In this document: in pieces, positions 16,248 through 24,375 of the stretch
How positions within the stretch are numbered: the first letter of the stretch is position 1
How the letters are laid out: each line of letters begins with the position of its first letter
From: Bhargavaea massiliensis
GTDB lineage: Bacteria; Bacillota; Bacilli; Bacillales_A; Planococcaceae
NCBI RefSeq assembly: GCF_018390575.1
Contig: NZ_JAHBCJ010000002.1
Span: 330,811-394,810, forward strand
Length of the DNA stretch: 64,000 nt
Direction of reading: 5' to 3'
The notes under the pieces: generated by a model
Seen by the model: only the letters and a program-made list of their open reading frames with translations
Told to the model about the DNA's origin: nothing
Database searches by the model: none
Translations under genes and position numbers: made by a program

Positions 16248-16970
16248 TCACTTTCCGAAAGCAAACCTGAGGGCGCGTTCGAGATCGCGCTGCCAGTACT
16301 TCCAGGTGTGCTTGCCCTCAAATTCTTCATAGAATGACGAAAACCCTTTTTTCTCGATTAAATTCCTTAATTTTCGGTTGGGATTCAGAAAATCGTCAAT
16401 CTCACCGGTGGTAGTCGGGACTTCCGTTTCACCGGTTCCGATAACCTGATAGATGTCGAAGGCTGCAGGGTCGGATACTGATTCGACAGCCTCCATGACC
16501 TGATCGTCCACATACGGAGAGTGGCAGACAACTTTTCCGAAACTGTTCGGGTATTTGCAGGCTGTCATCAGTGATACCGTTGCCGCAAGGGAGTCGCCGA
16601 TCAGGCCTCTGCCGGCACCCATCTGGAAGGTCGGGAACTCCGAGTCGATGTACGGCACGAGCTCGTGGGAGATAAATCGGATGTAGTCGCGGTTCCGGTC
16701 ACCATCCGGATGATACATCCTTCTCCGTTCGCTGACACTCTTGTAGGGGACGCCGACGACGATTAGCCGCTCGATTGCATCCTCTTCATAGAGCTTTTCC
16801 AGAAGCCTCGTCATCCTGCCGTATTGGAAATAGTCTTTTCCGTCCGATGCAATCAGCACCGAGTGTTTGTAAAGATCGGAGTAGTTCTCCGGAAGATAGA
16901 CAAGCAGTTCCATCTCTTCTCCGAGAGCTTCGCTTTGTAATGTCAATTCGTTGATGCGTCCTTTTTTCAA
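16248..16970 (-). CDS. yjcH: Alpha/beta-hydrolase esterase (YjcH)
   Basis: 240 residues of the esterase D/Fes type. The nucleophile Ser127 lies in GDSLAA, the HTWKYW segment near the C-terminus supplies the likely catalytic His, and the VYLPENYSDLYKHSVLIASD opening is typical. There is no signal peptide, so it is cytoplasmic. Some relatives hydrolyse siderophore esters; the substrate here is not evident. Same strand and order as B. subtilis yjcH-yjcG-yjcF. Confidence 0.85.
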   Translation of the reverse strand: MKKGRINELTLQSEALGEEMELLVYLPENYSDLYKHSVLIASDGKDYFQYGRMTRLLEKLYEEDAIERLIVVGVPYKSVSERRRMYHPDGDRNRDYIRFISHELVPYIDSEFPTFQMGAGRGLIGDSLAATVSLMTACKYPNSFGKVVCHSPYVDDQVMEAVESVSDPAAFDIYQVIGTGETEVPTTTGEIDDFLNPNRKLRNLIEKKGFSSFYEEFEGKHTWKYWQRDLERALRFAFGK

Positions 16971-17070
16971 GCCGTGTCCTCCTTACGGAACGTATAGATT
17001 AAATTGTAGCATACTGAATATTTACAGGTATAATGTGTGCATGCGTCCAACAAAGAAAGGGGAGATTGTC

Positions 17071-17652
17071 ATGTTTGACCATAACAGGAAAGTCCCGTCC
17101 TCCGTCGTTACGAAAGCTGCAAAAGATGCACTTACACGCCGCGGGGTCAGTATCGAGGCCATAGCCAAAATCGTCTATGAGATGCAGGCACCATACAATG
17201 ATGGCCTGAAGCTTGCCCACTGTATCGAATCCGTGGAAAGCGTTCTGGAAAAGAGGGAAGTGCAGCATGCGCTGCTTGTCGGCATCGAACTGGATGTACT
17301 TGCAGAGAAAAAGCAGTTGTCCGAGCCCCTTCAGTCGATCGTCGATTCGGACGAAGGTCTCTTCGGCGTTGATGAAACAATCGCACTCGGCGCGGTTTAT
17401 ACGTACGGCAGCATTGCGGTGACCACATTTGGCCACTTGGACAAAAACAAGATTGGGGTCATTAACCACCTCGATACGAAAAAAGGGATCGGTGTCCATA
17501 CGTTCCTGGACGATCTAGTTGCGAGCGTGGCAGCGTGCGCCTCATCACGAATTGCCCACCGCACCCGGGATCTTGAGGAAAAAGGGAAAACGTTCAAAGC
17601 CTTGCCTCCGGAAGAGACGGCACCGGAAAGCAATGTGGACGGTGCGAAGTAA
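17071..17652 (+). CDS. Phosphatidylglycerophosphatase A family (YutG-like)
   Basis: 193 residues. AAAGGGGAG lies upstream of the ATG at 17071; an in-frame ATG at 17041 is less well placed. HALLVGIELDVLAEKK, VDETIALGAVYTYGSIAVTT, and the long GHLDKNKIGVINHLDTKKG stretch match the soluble YutG branch of PgpA, proposed to dephosphorylate phosphatidylglycerophosphate in phospholipid synthesis. A TATAAT at 17029-17034 is a likely -10. It is divergent from yjcH. Confidence 0.85.
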   Translation: MFDHNRKVPSSVVTKAAKDALTRRGVSIEAIAKIVYEMQAPYNDGLKLAHCIESVESVLEKREVQHALLVGIELDVLAEKKQLSEPLQSIVDSDEGLFGVDETIALGAVYTYGSIAVTTFGHLDKNKIGVINHLDTKKGIGVHTFLDDLVASVAACASSRIAHRTRDLEEKGKTFKALPPEETAPESNVDGAK

Positions 17653-17668
17653 TCGTTGAAGCGTTTCC

Positions 17669-17706
17669 AAGAAAGCGTTGACATGCGAAAATAGTCTCAG
17701 TAGAAT
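17669..17706 (+). promoter_or_regulatory. TRAP operon promoter with overlapping cre-like site
   Basis: TTGACA (17678-17683) and TAGAAT (17701-17706) are 17 bases apart, a near-consensus sigma-A promoter. AAGAAAGCGTTGACA (17669-17683) matches the CcpA cre consensus WTGNAANCGNWNNCW with one mismatch and covers the -35, which would give carbon catabolite repression. Confidence 0.65.
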
Positions 17707-17750
17707 GAAAACTAGTATGACTAACTAAATAGAGAAGGGGAGGACCAACC

Positions 17751-18749
17751 ATGAAAAAGAAATTCCGATTCTTGACAATCCTCGGAATCATTTCGCTCTT
17801 TATGCTGGCGGCTTGTGGGGGCGGCGACAATGCCGACAGTGGCGACAGCGGCGAAAGCGGAGGAGATCAAGGCAGCAGCGATATTAAATTCCTCAGTATC
17901 CTGACAGGCGGCACGCAGGGCACTTACTACCCGCTCGGCGGCTCGTTCGCAGAGTTTATCTCGGATGAGACGGGCATCAAAACAACTGCGGAAAGCTCCC
18001 AGGCTTCTGCAGCCAACATGACAGCCCTTGCTGATGACACAGCTGAAATCGCATTTGTCCAGACGGATATCGCCTACTATGCAAACAAAGGTGAGCTGAT
18101 GTTTGACGGACAGGCAATCGACAATGTTTCTGCGCTCGGCGCGCTTTACCCGGAAACAATCCAGCTTGTCACGACAGAAAAATCCGGCATCAAGTCTTAT
18201 GACGATCTGAAAGGCAAGAAAATTTCTGTTGGCGCACCGGGTTCCGGTACTTATGCGAACGCGGAGCAGCTTCTTGAAATCCATGGTCTCACGATGGATG
18301 ACATCGATGAGCAGAACCTTGATTTCGGTGAATCGACAGAAAGCCTCCAGTCCGGCCAGATCGACGCGGCATTCATCACTTCCGGTACACCGACAGGCGC
18401 CGTTGAAGGCCTGAACGCCACGACGCAGGTCTACATCGTACCGGTGGAAGATGCCAAAGCGGATGAACTGATCGAGAAATATCCGTACTATGCGAAAGAT
18501 ACGATTCCGTCCGGCACCTACGGTCTAACGGAAGACGTACCGACTGTGTCCGTTGGCGCGATGCTCGTCATCCAAAATGACATCCCTGATGATGTCGTGT
18601 ACGACATCACAAAAGCGATCTACGAAAACACAGACAAGATTACACATGCCAAAGGTGAGCTCATCAAAGCCGAAAAAGGCCTTGAAGGCATCGGTATTCC
18701 TGTACACGCCGGTGCGCAGAAATACTTTGATGAAGTAAACGGCAACTGA
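17751..18749 (+). CDS. TAXI-family TRAP transporter substrate-binding lipoprotein
   Basis: 332 residues. The signal ends in LMLAAC with Cys22 lipidated, followed by a Gly/Asp/Ser-rich linker. The TAXI fold is recognisable (SILTGGTQGTYYPLGGSFAE; KISVGAPGSGTYANAEQLL). It captures an organic acid or amino acid outside the membrane for the fused permease downstream. The ligand is unknown; glutamate and dicarboxylates are known for relatives. GGGGAGG precedes the ATG. A strong hairpin separates it from the permease genes. Confidence 0.92.
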   Translation: MKKKFRFLTILGIISLFMLAACGGGDNADSGDSGESGGDQGSSDIKFLSILTGGTQGTYYPLGGSFAEFISDETGIKTTAESSQASAANMTALADDTAEIAFVQTDIAYYANKGELMFDGQAIDNVSALGALYPETIQLVTTEKSGIKSYDDLKGKKISVGAPGSGTYANAEQLLEIHGLTMDDIDEQNLDFGESTESLQSGQIDAAFITSGTPTGAVEGLNATTQVYIVPVEDAKADELIEKYPYYAKDTIPSGTYGLTEDVPTVSVGAMLVIQNDIPDDVVYDITKAIYENTDKITHAKGELIKAEKGLEGIGIPVHAGAQKYFDEVNGN

Positions 18750-18765
18750 TTTCGCCGTGACATGC

Positions 18766-18810
18766 AGTGAAGCGATGAAGCCGTGCTTCATCGCTTCACT
18801 TTGTTCTTTT
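18766..18810 (+). terminator. Strong intra-operon hairpin after the TRAP binding protein
   Basis: A perfect 15-bp stem (18766-18780 with 18786-18800) with a five-base loop is followed by TTGTTCTTTT. It probably terminates part of the transcripts or protects the upstream mRNA, so that the binding protein is made in excess over the permease. Confidence 0.85.
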
Positions 18811-18841
18811 GGCGATGTGCGCCTTTCAGGGAGGGATCGTA

Positions 18842-19372
18842 GTGCGCAAAGCGATCGGCGTTGCAGTGATTGCAGCCGTCCTGGCAGCTGTCATGTATAT
18901 GCCGGTGATTGATGCATTCGTCTTCGCGGAGGCCCGCTCAGAAACGCCGGCCATTCACTACATACGGCAGTCGGACGGTGACCGGTTCGTCATCCGGTAT
19001 ACCCACTCAATCCACCTGTCGGATGTGATTGAAACATATGAGGTCACCAAAGATGGCAAAATCCGTCTTCTTAAGATGGAATACGAGGATCTGGCAATCG
19101 GCATGCCGGGCCATGCGGAGGAAGGAGAGACCTTCACCGCTGAAGACGGCCGATACACATTGGAATTCGAAAACCGTGTCCTGGACTCATTTGTTCTCTT
19201 TGTTGCGGATATCGATACGGATTTGGAATTCCGGTATGACGGTCGCGTCTATAACCTAAAGAAACAGCTCGAGCGGGGATCGTCCTATCGTTTCGGGTTA
19301 AGTAAACTGTCGCTGTTCGAATTAATGAAGGGAGTGAAAATGAATGGCGGACAATCAAATCAAGAAGGATAA
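18842..19372 (+). CDS. DUF1850 family protein of a TAXI-TRAP operon
   Basis: 176 residues. GTG 18842 follows AGGGAGGG at seven bases. One N-terminal hydrophobic helix (AIGVAVIAAVLAAVMYMP) anchors an extracytoplasmic domain with FVIRYTHSIHLSDVIETYEV, the DUF1850 core. DUF1850 genes regularly sit between TAXI binding proteins and fused TRAP permeases; their role is unknown and they may be an accessory subunit. It overlaps the permease start by 29 bases. Confidence 0.85.
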   Translation: MRKAIGVAVIAAVLAAVMYMPVIDAFVFAEARSETPAIHYIRQSDGDRFVIRYTHSIHLSDVIETYEVTKDGKIRLLKMEYEDLAIGMPGHAEEGETFTAEDGRYTLEFENRVLDSFVLFVADIDTDLEFRYDGRVYNLKKQLERGSSYRFGLSKLSLFELMKGVKMNGGQSNQEG

Positions 19373-21359
19373 CCTCCATGATCAGTTATCGGAAGAAGAG
19401 CAACTTGAGCTGCTGAAGAAATATGATCCCGAATCAAATACGCGTGATGTGCAGGGGATTCTGAAAAAAATTGTTTTCATCGGGTTGCTCGCATTCTCGC
19501 TGTTCCAGCTATACACAGCCATATTCGGGCAGTACACGGCTTATATCCAGCGCTCCGTCCACCTCGGATTCGCGCTGTCGCTGATTTTTCTGCTATTCCC
19601 ATTCAGGAGGAAAATGGCCAAAAAAGATAAAGTGCCTTTCTATGACGTTCTTCTTGCCTTGCTTTCCATCGGGGTCGGACTGTATTGGCCAGTAATGTAT
19701 AAAGAGCTCGTACTTCGGGTCGGCCGAATGACGGATCTGGATATGGCGGTTGCCATCATTGCCGTCCTGCTGACGCTGGAGGCTGCCCGCCGTGCGGTGG
19801 GCCTGCCCATTACGATCATCGCTTCGGCGTTTCTCATTTATGCATTCACAGGACCTTACTGGCCCGGTTTCCTTGCTCACCGCGGGCAGGATCTGACCGC
19901 CTTGTCACAACTGATGTTCTTTACTACTGATGGGGTTCTCGGCACTCCAATCGGTGTCTCGGCCACATTCATCTTCGTCTTCCTCTTGTTTGGTGCTTTT
20001 CTGGTCAAAACAGGGGTCGGCCAATACTTCAACGACCTCGCTGTGTCGATTGCTGGGAAGCTGACCGGGGGTCCTGCTAAGGTTGCGGTATTCTCAAGTG
20101 CCCTGCAGGGAACCATTTCCGGAAGTTCTGTTGCAAACGTCGTCACCTCCGGTTCCTACACGATTCCGATGATGAAGAAATTAGGCTATCGCAAGGAGTT
20201 CGCAGGCGGAGTCGAGGCGGCAGCTTCAACCGGCGGTCAGCTGATGCCGCCGATCATGGGGGCGGCTGCGTTCCTGATGGTCGAATTTATCGGCGGAATC
20301 ACCTATTGGGAAATCGCCAAGGCTGCTGCAATTCCTGCATTGCTGTACTTTGCGGGAATCTGGATCATGACTCATTTCGAAGCCAAGCGTGTCGGTCTCG
20401 AAGGCTTGTCGGACGACCAGATGCCCAATCGGAAAGAAGTGTTTAAAAAGATTTACTTGCTTCTCCCGATTCTCGGAATCATCGTCTTCCTGCTAGTCGG
20501 CATACCGACCATGCAGGCAGCACTCTGGGGAATTGTCCTGACGATTGTCGTCAGTGCGTTTGACAAAAAGACCCGTATCAACTTCAAAGATATGATCCAT
20601 GCACTTGTGGACGGAGCGCGGTCTGCACTCGCAGTCGCGGCAGCCACAGCCTGTGCTGGTATTATTGTGGGTGTTGTCGTCAAGACAGGGCTCGGACTCA
20701 GCCTGGCAAACGGCTTGATTTCCGCTTCGGGCGGCCATCTCTTCCTGACGCTATTCTTCACCATGCTCGCAGCGATCGTCCTGGGTATGGGGTCTCCGAC
20801 CACTGCGAACTATGTCATCACTTCGACCATTGCGGCTCCGGCCGTCATTGCCCTGCTGATGATCGATGAGCCGTCCGGCGCCGCGGTACCGATTGTCGTG
20901 GCGCTGTCGGCGCACTTGTTCGTATTCTACTTTGGCATCATTGCGGACATCACTCCGCCGGTTGCACTCGCGGCATTTGCGGCATCCGGCATCTCGGGAG
21001 GCGATCCGGTACGTACCGGGATCAATGCATCCAAGCTGGCCATTGCAGCGTTTATCATCCCTTATATGTTCGTCTACAATCCGGCGATGCTCATGATCGA
21101 TGCATCCGTGCTCGAGATTGCCTGGGTCACGCTTACGGCATTGACGGGAATGTATGCCCTAAGCGCTGGCCTTGTCGGCTACTGGTACAAGAGATTGAAC
21201 TGGATTGAGCGGATCGTCACACTTGCGGCCGGTGCCCTGCTCATCATTCCTGAGGGGATGACGGATGTATTTGGGTTTGCCCTGTTTGTCGTCATGCTGG
21301 CGATCCAGTTTATTACAAAGAACAGAGGAGAAAAGGAAACAGTCTCCACAGCATCCTGA
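19344..21359 (+). CDS. TRAP transporter permease, 4TM/12TM fused (TAXI type)
   Basis: 671 residues with roughly 16-18 membrane helices. The N-terminal four-helix part corresponds to the small DctQ-like subunit and the rest to the DctM-like large subunit, with GTISGSSVANVVTSGSYTIP, STGGQLMPPIMGAAAFLMVE and GMGSPTTANYVITSTIAAPA. These are sodium- or proton-driven secondary transporters fed by the TAXI binding protein. AGGGAG precedes the ATG. It ends the operon before a strong terminator. Confidence 0.93.
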   Translation: MADNQIKKDNLHDQLSEEEQLELLKKYDPESNTRDVQGILKKIVFIGLLAFSLFQLYTAIFGQYTAYIQRSVHLGFALSLIFLLFPFRRKMAKKDKVPFYDVLLALLSIGVGLYWPVMYKELVLRVGRMTDLDMAVAIIAVLLTLEAARRAVGLPITIIASAFLIYAFTGPYWPGFLAHRGQDLTALSQLMFFTTDGVLGTPIGVSATFIFVFLLFGAFLVKTGVGQYFNDLAVSIAGKLTGGPAKVAVFSSALQGTISGSSVANVVTSGSYTIPMMKKLGYRKEFAGGVEAAASTGGQLMPPIMGAAAFLMVEFIGGITYWEIAKAAAIPALLYFAGIWIMTHFEAKRVGLEGLSDDQMPNRKEVFKKIYLLLPILGIIVFLLVGIPTMQAALWGIVLTIVVSAFDKKTRINFKDMIHALVDGARSALAVAAATACAGIIVGVVVKTGLGLSLANGLISASGGHLFLTLFFTMLAAIVLGMGSPTTANYVITSTIAAPAVIALLMIDEPSGAAVPIVVALSAHLFVFYFGIIADITPPVALAAFAASGISGGDPVRTGINASKLAIAAFIIPYMFVYNPAMLMIDASVLEIAWVTLTALTGMYALSAGLVGYWYKRLNWIERIVTLAAGALLIIPEGMTDVFGFALFVVMLAIQFITKNRGEKETVSTAS

Positions 21360-21362
21360 TGG

Positions 21363-21398
21363 AAGAACCCCTGCAGAAAAACTGCAGGGGTTCTTTTT
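21363..21398. terminator. Terminator of the TRAP operon, bidirectional
   Basis: AGAACCCCTGCAG pairs perfectly with CTGCAGGGGTTCT around five A residues and ends in T5; the A-rich left flank would also serve the convergent STAS gene. Confidence 0.92.
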
Positions 21399-21401
21399 GG
21401 C

Positions 21402-21890
21402 TTATTTGGCTGCACCGGTCAGTTCCATGCCCCGTTCCTTCATTAGATGCTGCAATGCGGAGCGGAATGTCGTAAACGACTTTAGCTTATTTACGAATGG
21501 CAGTCCGGACAAGGTCACTTCGCGTGCTAAATGCGGAGTGAAGCCGACAGTAATCACTTCAATACCCATCAGGCTGAGAGAAGCCGACAGTTCTTCAATC
21601 GCTCTTCCGAAAACTGATAGGCTTTCCGGCTTTTCGATGGAAAGAGCAGTAAAGTCGAGAATTGCGATCTGTGTGCCGGTTGTGGCGACGTGATTCAGCA
21701 CTTTGGATACAACATCCTGTGAAAATTCGGGAGTCAGTTCTCCGGCGAAGGGCACGAGGATCGTATCCGGCATAATAGAGGGAATGATCGGAACCATGAT
21801 CTGGCTAATCAGGCTTTCCAGTTCCCCGACTCGCTTTTTTAGTTGGGCGATCGTCTGCTGCATTTCTTCCCGGGTCAGTTGGTCATTCAT
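21402..21890 (-). CDS. STAS-domain protein, RsbR-like
   Basis: 162 residues. A short helical N-terminus (TIAQLKKRVGELESLISQIM) leads into a STAS domain (IMVPIIPSIMPDTILVPFAG; IAILDFTALSIEKPES; SLMGIEVITVGFTPHLAREV). RsbR-type STAS proteins form stressosomes controlling sigma-B or c-di-GMP/MARTX pathways, but here the N-terminal sensor domain is only a coiled helix and no rsbS, rsbT or sigB gene is near. GAGGAATC precedes the ATG. Confidence 0.75.
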   Translation of the reverse strand: MNDQLTREEMQQTIAQLKKRVGELESLISQIMVPIIPSIMPDTILVPFAGELTPEFSQDVVSKVLNHVATTGTQIAILDFTALSIEKPESLSVFGRAIEELSASLSLMGIEVITVGFTPHLAREVTLSGLPFVNKLKSFTTFRSALQHLMKERGMELTGAAK

Positions 21891-21990
21891 TCTGGATTCC
21901 TCACTGGTCTATATATTTTGCGACTGGTTATCTATGACTATTATACGGAAATTCCGCAGGTTCGCCATCTTTAGAGAGGGGGAGGAGGCC

Positions 21991-22026
21991 ATGAAATCAT
22001 TCATAGGGAAGGGGAGTGATAATTAA
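21991..22026 (+). CDS. Possible 11-codon peptide with strong ribosome site
   Basis: ATG 21991 opens an 11-residue frame (MKSFIGKGSDN) preceded by GGGGGAGGAGG at close spacing. TTGCGA and TATACG 18 bases apart near 21914-21943 could be a promoter. It may be a small peptide gene, a decayed gene start or chance; no downstream gene on this strand could be led by it, since the tRNA is convergent. Confidence 0.25.
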   Translation: MKSFIGKGSDN

Positions 22027-22062
22027 AGGTTCAAAGGAAAGAGGTTTCTGGATTTCAAAGGA

Positions 22063-22098
22063 CAAAAAAACGTCCGGCTCCCAAAAAGGGACCGGACG
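22063..22098 (-). terminator. Terminator of tRNA-Val
   Basis: CGTCCGG and CCGGACG arms, extended by CTCCC/GGGA-type pairs, precede a run of seven T on the minus strand. Confidence 0.9.
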
Positions 22099-22106
22099 GT
22101 GTGTGA

Positions 22107-22179
22107 TGATTCCGACTGGGCTCGAACCAGCGACCTCTACCCTGTCAAGGTAGCGCTCTCCCAGCTGAGCTACGGAATC
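22107..22179 (-). tRNA. tRNA-Val (GAC)
   Basis: Read on the minus strand: acceptor arms GATTCCG and CGGAATC with discriminator A, D arm GCTCAGCTGGGAGAGC, anticodon arm CTACC-TTGACAG-GGTAG with anticodon GAC, and T loop TTCGAGC. 73 bases; CCA is not encoded. It has its own promoter and terminator. Confidence 0.97.
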
Positions 22180-22221
22180 AATCTGGGATGGTTGCTTGTT
22201 GTTCTCTCAAGCACATTTACA

Positions 22222-22250
22222 ATAATACAAGGGGAGGAGGGTAAAGTCAA
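22222..22250 (-). promoter_or_regulatory. Promoter of tRNA-Val
   Basis: On the minus strand TTGACT and TATTAT are separated by 17 bases, about 43 bases before the tRNA. Confidence 0.8.
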
Positions 22251-22406
22251 CGCAATCGACGAAATAAAACTTTTCAGACTATATATGGCGTTTCAAAGCA
22301 GTTAAACGGATAAGGACCGCCCTCCGTGTATGAATGCACGATGGACGGTCCTTATGTATGTTCTGCATGTTTACCGGCTGACGGCAAATATCGCATGGTC
22401 ACTAAG

Positions 22407-22550
22407 TTATTGCTCCTGCGGGACGGATTCTTCTGCTTCAGAGAAATAAAGGAAATTTTCTTCTTCAAGCTCGGTGATCCGCTCCCGGTTCAGTCCCATC
22501 TCAAGATTTCCTGTAAACATGTGATCCCACCATTGTTCTTGTTTCATCAT
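22407..22550 (-). CDS. Small acidic protein of unknown function
   Basis: 47 residues starting MMKQEQWWDHMFTG and ending in a glutamate-rich tail (ITELEEENFLYFSEAEES). AAGGAGGAAATGAC gives an excellent ribosome site for ATG 22548-22550. I do not recognise the family. The upstream frame (22547-22807) ends within this ribosome site, so the two may be translationally coupled. The 217 bases between this gene and the tRNA promoter hold only a hairpin (ATAAGGACCG with CGGTCCTTAT, 22310-22355). Confidence 0.65.
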   Translation of the reverse strand: MMKQEQWWDHMFTGNLEMGLNRERITELEEENFLYFSEAEESVPQEQ

Positions 22551-22807
22551 GTCATTTCCTCCTTGATCTTTTCGTTGTTTGACCTTCTATACCCCGCATA
22601 ATCGGATTCCGAAACAGAGTGAGGAACAAAACAAGCCGGAAGACCTATTTTTCTATCTAACCGGGAAAGAGGAGCTATGAAACTGTAAGGTGCGATATTC
22701 GCCGCTTGCAGGCCGGGATGCATGATGGACAGGTAACCATTTTCCTGCCCGTATCCAAAGGTTGCCCGAGTCGGCAGCCGTTTATGAGCTTCAAAAAAAT
22801 TTAACAA
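22547..22807 (-). CDS. Possible small protein, start uncertain
   Basis: An 86-residue frame from TTG 22807 (weak AGGG eight bases upstream) ends IKEEMT with its TGA inside the ribosome-site/start region of the next gene. Its composition looks protein-like (SIMHPGLQAANIAPYSFIAP, then ACFVPHSVSESDYAGYRRS) rather than like an antisense shadow, and nothing else occupies 22551-22908. No family recognised, no signal peptide, no cofactor motif. It could be a fragment of a longer gene, since the frame stays open to 22915. Confidence 0.35.
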   Translation of the reverse strand: MLNFFEAHKRLPTRATFGYGQENGYLSIMHPGLQAANIAPYSFIAPLSRLDRKIGLPACFVPHSVSESDYAGYRRSNNEKIKEEMT

Positions 22808-22908
22808 AGTGACAACCCTATGGAGAGGTATAGGATGACCCGGTTTATGTTTTGATATCCATGCTTGCCGGCGATAAGATGAAGAAAGAATGAAAGGAGT
22901 GGTTGGCG

Positions 22909-24297
22909 ATGGCATTTACGGAGGCACAGGCCGGAAGAATGGTCGCCCGGCAACGGAAATTTTATTGGACCGGCACCACGAAAACGGCCGGATTCAGAAA
23001 AGACCGGCTGATGGATCTGCACGGTGCGATCCGAAAACGGGAAAAAGATATCTCGGATGCGTTGTCGAAGGATCTTGGCAAAAGTGAATTTGAATCCTAT
23101 ATGACGGAAATCGGTTTTGTCTTATCGAGTATCCGGGAAATGGCGTCCAGCCTTGAGGAATGGATGAAGCCGGAGCCGAAGAAGACTCCGATTCATTTCC
23201 GGCCCGGTAAAAGTTTTGTCATCCGGGAACCATGGGGAACCGTGCTGATCATCGGTCCGTTCAACTACCCGTTTCAGCTTGTCATCGAACCGCTTGCTGC
23301 TGCGATTGCGGGGGGAAACACGGCCGTCCTGAAGCCATCGGAGACCACGCCGAACGTGTCCGCTGTCATCCGCGAAATGATTGCGGAGACCTTTCCCCCG
23401 GAATTCGTGACAGTCGTGGAAGGCGGAAAGAAGGAGACGTCTGCACTGATCCATTCGCCGTTTGACTTTATGTTTTTCACTGGAAGTGCAAAAGTCGGGT
23501 CGATCGTCATGAAGGCTGCAGCCGAGCGGCTCGTGCCCGTCGTCCTTGAGCTTGGCGGCAAAAGCCCAGCCATCGTCGACCAGACTGCGAACCTCCGGAC
23601 AGCGGCGGAACGGATTGCCTGGGCAAAATTCACAAATGCCGGCCAAACTTGTGTCGCGCCGGATTATTGTCTCGTTCATCACACCGTGAAAGATACGTTT
23701 ATAGAAGAGTTGACAAAGGCGATAAAAGACTTTTATGGCACGAATCCTGATCAATCACCCGATTATGCCAGAATCGTGGACGAGCGCCAGTTCGACAGGC
23801 TTCGGGAGATGCTCGATGACGAGCGCAGCCGAATTCTATCAGGCGGCCGGATGAACCGGGATACCCGTTACATGGAGCCGACCGTGGTCGACAGTCCGCC
23901 TGCCGGAAGCCGGGTGATGGAAGAAGAAATTTTTGGCCCGATTTTGCCGGTCTACGGTTATTCAAGCCTGACAGCGGTGATCCGCTCGATTCGCGAGCGT
24001 CCAAAACCGCTTGCCGCTTACCTGTTTTCCGAGAACCGGGCCGCGACGGAACATTTTCTTGCAGAGCTGCCGTTCGGCGGCGGCTGCATCAATGATGCCC
24101 TTTCGCATGTCGGCAATACGGCACTGCCATTCGGCGGTGCCGGACCGTCCGGAATCGGCAGCTATCACGGCAAGTACGGGTTCGACGCCTTCACTCATGA
24201 AAAAGGGATTCTAAAGCGGGGAACGGCCTTCCCGGTCAGGGTAGCTTTCCCGCCATACGGCAACCGGCTCAAGCTGATCAAACGATTTCTGAAATGA
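22909..24297 (+). CDS. Aldehyde dehydrogenase (class 3 type, YwdH-like)
   Basis: 462 residues; NAD(P)-dependent oxidation of aldehydes to acids. Catalytic Cys248 lies in AGQTCVAP and Glu214 in LELGGKSP; the cofactor region has WGTVLIIGPFNYPF. The short length and PFGGAGPSGIGSYHGKYG ending fit class 3 enzymes that act on long-chain or aromatic aldehydes, and the basic C-terminus (LKLIKRFLK) may touch the membrane. AAAGGAG lies nine bases before ATG 22909; a TTG at 22903 is an alternative start. Confidence 0.93.
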   Translation: MAFTEAQAGRMVARQRKFYWTGTTKTAGFRKDRLMDLHGAIRKREKDISDALSKDLGKSEFESYMTEIGFVLSSIREMASSLEEWMKPEPKKTPIHFRPGKSFVIREPWGTVLIIGPFNYPFQLVIEPLAAAIAGGNTAVLKPSETTPNVSAVIREMIAETFPPEFVTVVEGGKKETSALIHSPFDFMFFTGSAKVGSIVMKAAAERLVPVVLELGGKSPAIVDQTANLRTAAERIAWAKFTNAGQTCVAPDYCLVHHTVKDTFIEELTKAIKDFYGTNPDQSPDYARIVDERQFDRLREMLDDERSRILSGGRMNRDTRYMEPTVVDSPPAGSRVMEEEIFGPILPVYGYSSLTAVIRSIRERPKPLAAYLFSENRAATEHFLAELPFGGGCINDALSHVGNTALPFGGAGPSGIGSYHGKYGFDAFTHEKGILKRGTAFPVRVAFPPYGNRLKLIKRFLK

Positions 24298-24375
24298 TGC
24301 CGGCGAATCGTGACGCACATCTCATGTAGGCGTATAATGAAAGCTGGACTTTTCCAGTCGGGGGGATACATTCAC

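Noticed and set aside
22555-22915. Full-length 122-residue version of the small ORF at 22547
   Set aside because: The upstream 36 residues overlap the ribosome site of the aldehyde dehydrogenase gene and look non-coding; the shorter TTG start is preferred.
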